A stretch of DNA of 6,144 nucleotides. It comes from Limnohabitans sp. GTDB taxonomy: Bacteria > Pseudomonadota > Gammaproteobacteria > Burkholderiales > Burkholderiaceae_C. Below the pieces are notes generated by a model, which had not been told where the DNA came from, did no database searches, and was given only the letters and a program-made list of their open reading frames with translations. The DNA lies in NCBI GenBank assembly GCA_021731425.1, contig JAKFXJ010000395.1:1-6144 (forward strand). The letters run 5' to 3'. Each line of letters starts with the position of its first letter. Within the stretch, counting starts at the first letter, position 1. A program made the position numbers and the translations under genes. Below are positions 4,623 to 6,144 of this stretch, one piece after another.

Positions 4623-6144
4623 ATGGCTGAACGCTCATTTGTGCAAGAGGTGCAAAAGCTGCGCTTGGGCGATGGCGACGAATTCCATGGCGAAGGCATA
4701 CTGGCCGTGACCAAAGCTTTGCTGCAGTCGGGTGTGTCGTATGTGGCAGGCTACCAAGGGGCACCCATCTCGCACCTGATGGATGTGCTGACCGACGCGA
4801 ACGACATCCTGCAAGATCTGGGGGTGCATTTTGAGCACAGCGCCTCGGAAGCCACGGCCGCCGCCACCTTGGCTGCCTCGGTCAACTACCCGCTGCGCGG
4901 CGCGGTCACCTTCAAATCCACCGTGGGCACCAATGTGGCGTCGGACGCGCTGGCCAATTTGGCTTCAGGAGGCGTCACCGGCGGAGCCATGCTGATCGTG
5001 GGCGAGGACTACGGTGAAGGCTCGAGCATCATGCAAGAGCGCTCGCACGCTTTCGCCATGAAATCGCAAGTCTGGCTGATCGACCCACGCCCCAACTTGC
5101 CCAGCATCGTGCACGCGGTGGAAAAAGGCTTCGAGTTGTCCGAGGCCAGCAACACGCCGGTGATGCTGGAGTTGCGCATCCGCGCCTGCCATGTGCATGG
5201 CCGCTTTCCCACCCGTGACAACGTGCGGCCGCAGTTCACACTCAAAGACGCCATCGAGAACCCCAAACGCGATGTCAACCGCATCGTGTTGCCGCCTGCC
5301 AGCTACTTGCATGAGCAGGAAAAAACCCACAAACGCTGGCCCGCTGCGGTCCAATTCATCCAGGAACACCAGCTCAACGAATTTTTTTCTGAAGACGCGC
5401 GAGACTTTGGCATCGTGATGCAAGGTGGTCTGTACAACGGCGTCGTGCGTGCGCTTCAGTTGCTGGGCCTGGCCGATGACTTCGGCAAGAGTGAGATCCC
5501 ACTGTATGTGCTCAACATCACCTACCCACTGGTGGACGAGGAGTTCAAGCGCTTTTGCGCGGACAAGCGCGGCTTGCTGGTGGTCGAAGAGGGTCAGCCC
5601 GATTTCATTGAGCAAAACATCCACAGCATTCTGCACAAGGGGGGTCTGAACACCGAGGTGCACGGCAAGGATGTGTTGCCCATGGGCGGCGAATACACCG
5701 GGGCTGTGCTGCTGCAAGGCGTGCGTGCTTTCATCGAACGCTATGCGCCGCAACTGTTGACTGCGCCGGTGTCTGCGGCCAAGCCCGGCAACAGCCTGGC
5801 CGTTCGCGAAGCGGTAGCCCAGGTACACCCGCGCCCGCCATCGTTTTGTACCGGTTGTCCGGAGCGGCCCATCTTCACGGCCATCAAGATGATCGAAAAA
5901 GAGCTGGGCCAGCACCATGTCAGCTGCGACATCGGCTGCCATTTGTTCTCGATCTTGCCGCCCTTCAACATCGGCGCCACCACCATGGGCTACGGCTTGG
6001 GCTGGGCAGGTGCGTCGGCCTTCAACACCAGCGAGACGAGCAAGCGCACCGTCTCGATCATGGGCGACGGGGGCTTTTGGCACAACGGCCTGACCAGCGG
6101 CGTGGGCAACGCGGTGTTCAACCAATCCGACAACTTGCTGCTGG
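4623..6144 (+). CDS. iorA: Indolepyruvate ferredoxin oxidoreductase, alpha (IorA-type) subunit, N-terminal 507 codons (3' end outside window)
   Basis: This thiamine-diphosphate enzyme oxidatively decarboxylates indolepyruvate and other arylpyruvates (transamination products of Trp, Phe, Tyr) to aryl-acetyl-CoA, passing electrons to ferredoxin. The open frame from ATG 4623 runs past the window end; AAGG at 4611-4614 supports the start. Residues about 20-220 form the first 2-oxoacid oxidoreductase domain, with VAGYQGAPISHLMD (41-54), EHSASEATAA with Glu76, FKSTVGTNVASDALANL and GEDYGEGSSIMQERS. Residues about 265-380 look like the second domain. Residues from about 405 form the thiamine-binding domain, with CTGCPERP (Cys409, Cys412), SCDIGCHLF and the GDG metal/diphosphate motif at 481-483. 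The first of these replaces the more usual CPGCPHR, with Glu for His. C-terminal ferredoxin domains, if present, lie outside the window, as would a beta-subunit gene; a fused alpha-beta protein cannot be excluded. The divergent LysR gene is the likely regulator. Confidence 0.88.
   Translation, partial: MAERSFVQEVQKLRLGDGDEFHGEGILAVTKALLQSGVSYVAGYQGAPISHLMDVLTDANDILQDLGVHFEHSASEATAAATLAASVNYPLRGAVTFKSTVGTNVASDALANLASGGVTGGAMLIVGEDYGEGSSIMQERSHAFAMKSQVWLIDPRPNLPSIVHAVEKGFELSEASNTPVMLELRIRACHVHGRFPTRDNVRPQFTLKDAIENPKRDVNRIVLPPASYLHEQEKTHKRWPAAVQFIQEHQLNEFFSEDARDFGIVMQGGLYNGVVRALQLLGLADDFGKSEIPLYVLNITYPLVDEEFKRFCADKRGLLVVEEGQPDFIEQNIHSILHKGGLNTEVHGKDVLPMGGEYTGAVLLQGVRAFIERYAPQLLTAPVSAAKPGNSLAVREAVAQVHPRPPSFCTGCPERPIFTAIKMIEKELGQHHVSCDIGCHLFSILPPFNIGATTMGYGLGWAGASAFNTSETSKRTVSIMGDGGFWHNGLTSGVGNAVFNQSDNLLL

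Noticed and set aside
4965..6125. Long minus-strand open frame of 386 codons
   Set aside because: It lies wholly antisense to iorA, whose motifs (EHSASE, CTGCPE, GDG) are clear. The His/Gln/Val/Ala-rich translation is typical of a shadow frame in GC-rich coding DNA.

Overview
The window reads as an ordinary chromosomal segment of a high-GC betaproteobacterium, most likely a member of the Comamonadaceae/Burkholderiales. This is an inference from style: an orphan Bug-type solute receptor, a two-domain IorA-type arylpyruvate oxidoreductase beside a NodD/NahR-like LysR regulator, a DUF6172-like small protein, and GC-rich codon use throughout. I ran no database search.

Layout from left to right. 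(1) On the plus strand, the C-terminal part of hemL (glutamate-1-semialdehyde aminomutase, cut by the window start) is followed 8 bp later by a small exported protein that looks like an eight-strand outer-membrane barrel; the two are probably co-transcribed. (2) After a 106-bp gap with overlapping palindromes and a plausible promoter comes a periplasmic Bug-family binding protein. (3) Tail to tail with it, on the minus strand, is a VapBC-type toxin-antitoxin pair: a ribbon-helix-helix antitoxin overlapping a PIN-domain toxin, with a three-repeat operator candidate directly upstream of the antitoxin. (4) On the plus strand is a DUF6172-like gene ending in a rho-independent terminator. (5) On the minus strand is a LysR-type regulator, divergent from (6) the N-terminal 507 codons of an indolepyruvate ferredoxin oxidoreductase alpha subunit, which runs off the right edge.

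Functional units. The hemL product feeds tetrapyrrole synthesis, and the role of the barrel beside it is unknown. The LysR gene and iorA share a 160-bp divergent control region with promoters in both directions and a small dyad between them, so the regulator probably controls iorA, and hence arylpyruvate (aromatic amino acid) catabolism, as well as itself. The VapBC pair is a self-contained accessory module between housekeeping-type genes. No stretch over 300 bases lacks a gene.

I found no tRNA, rRNA, CRISPR array, insertion sequence or phage gene, and no convincing new multi-gene system. The items most worth a second look are the VapBC operator, the TGCACA palindromes before the Bug gene, the hemL-linked barrel, and the iorA leader.
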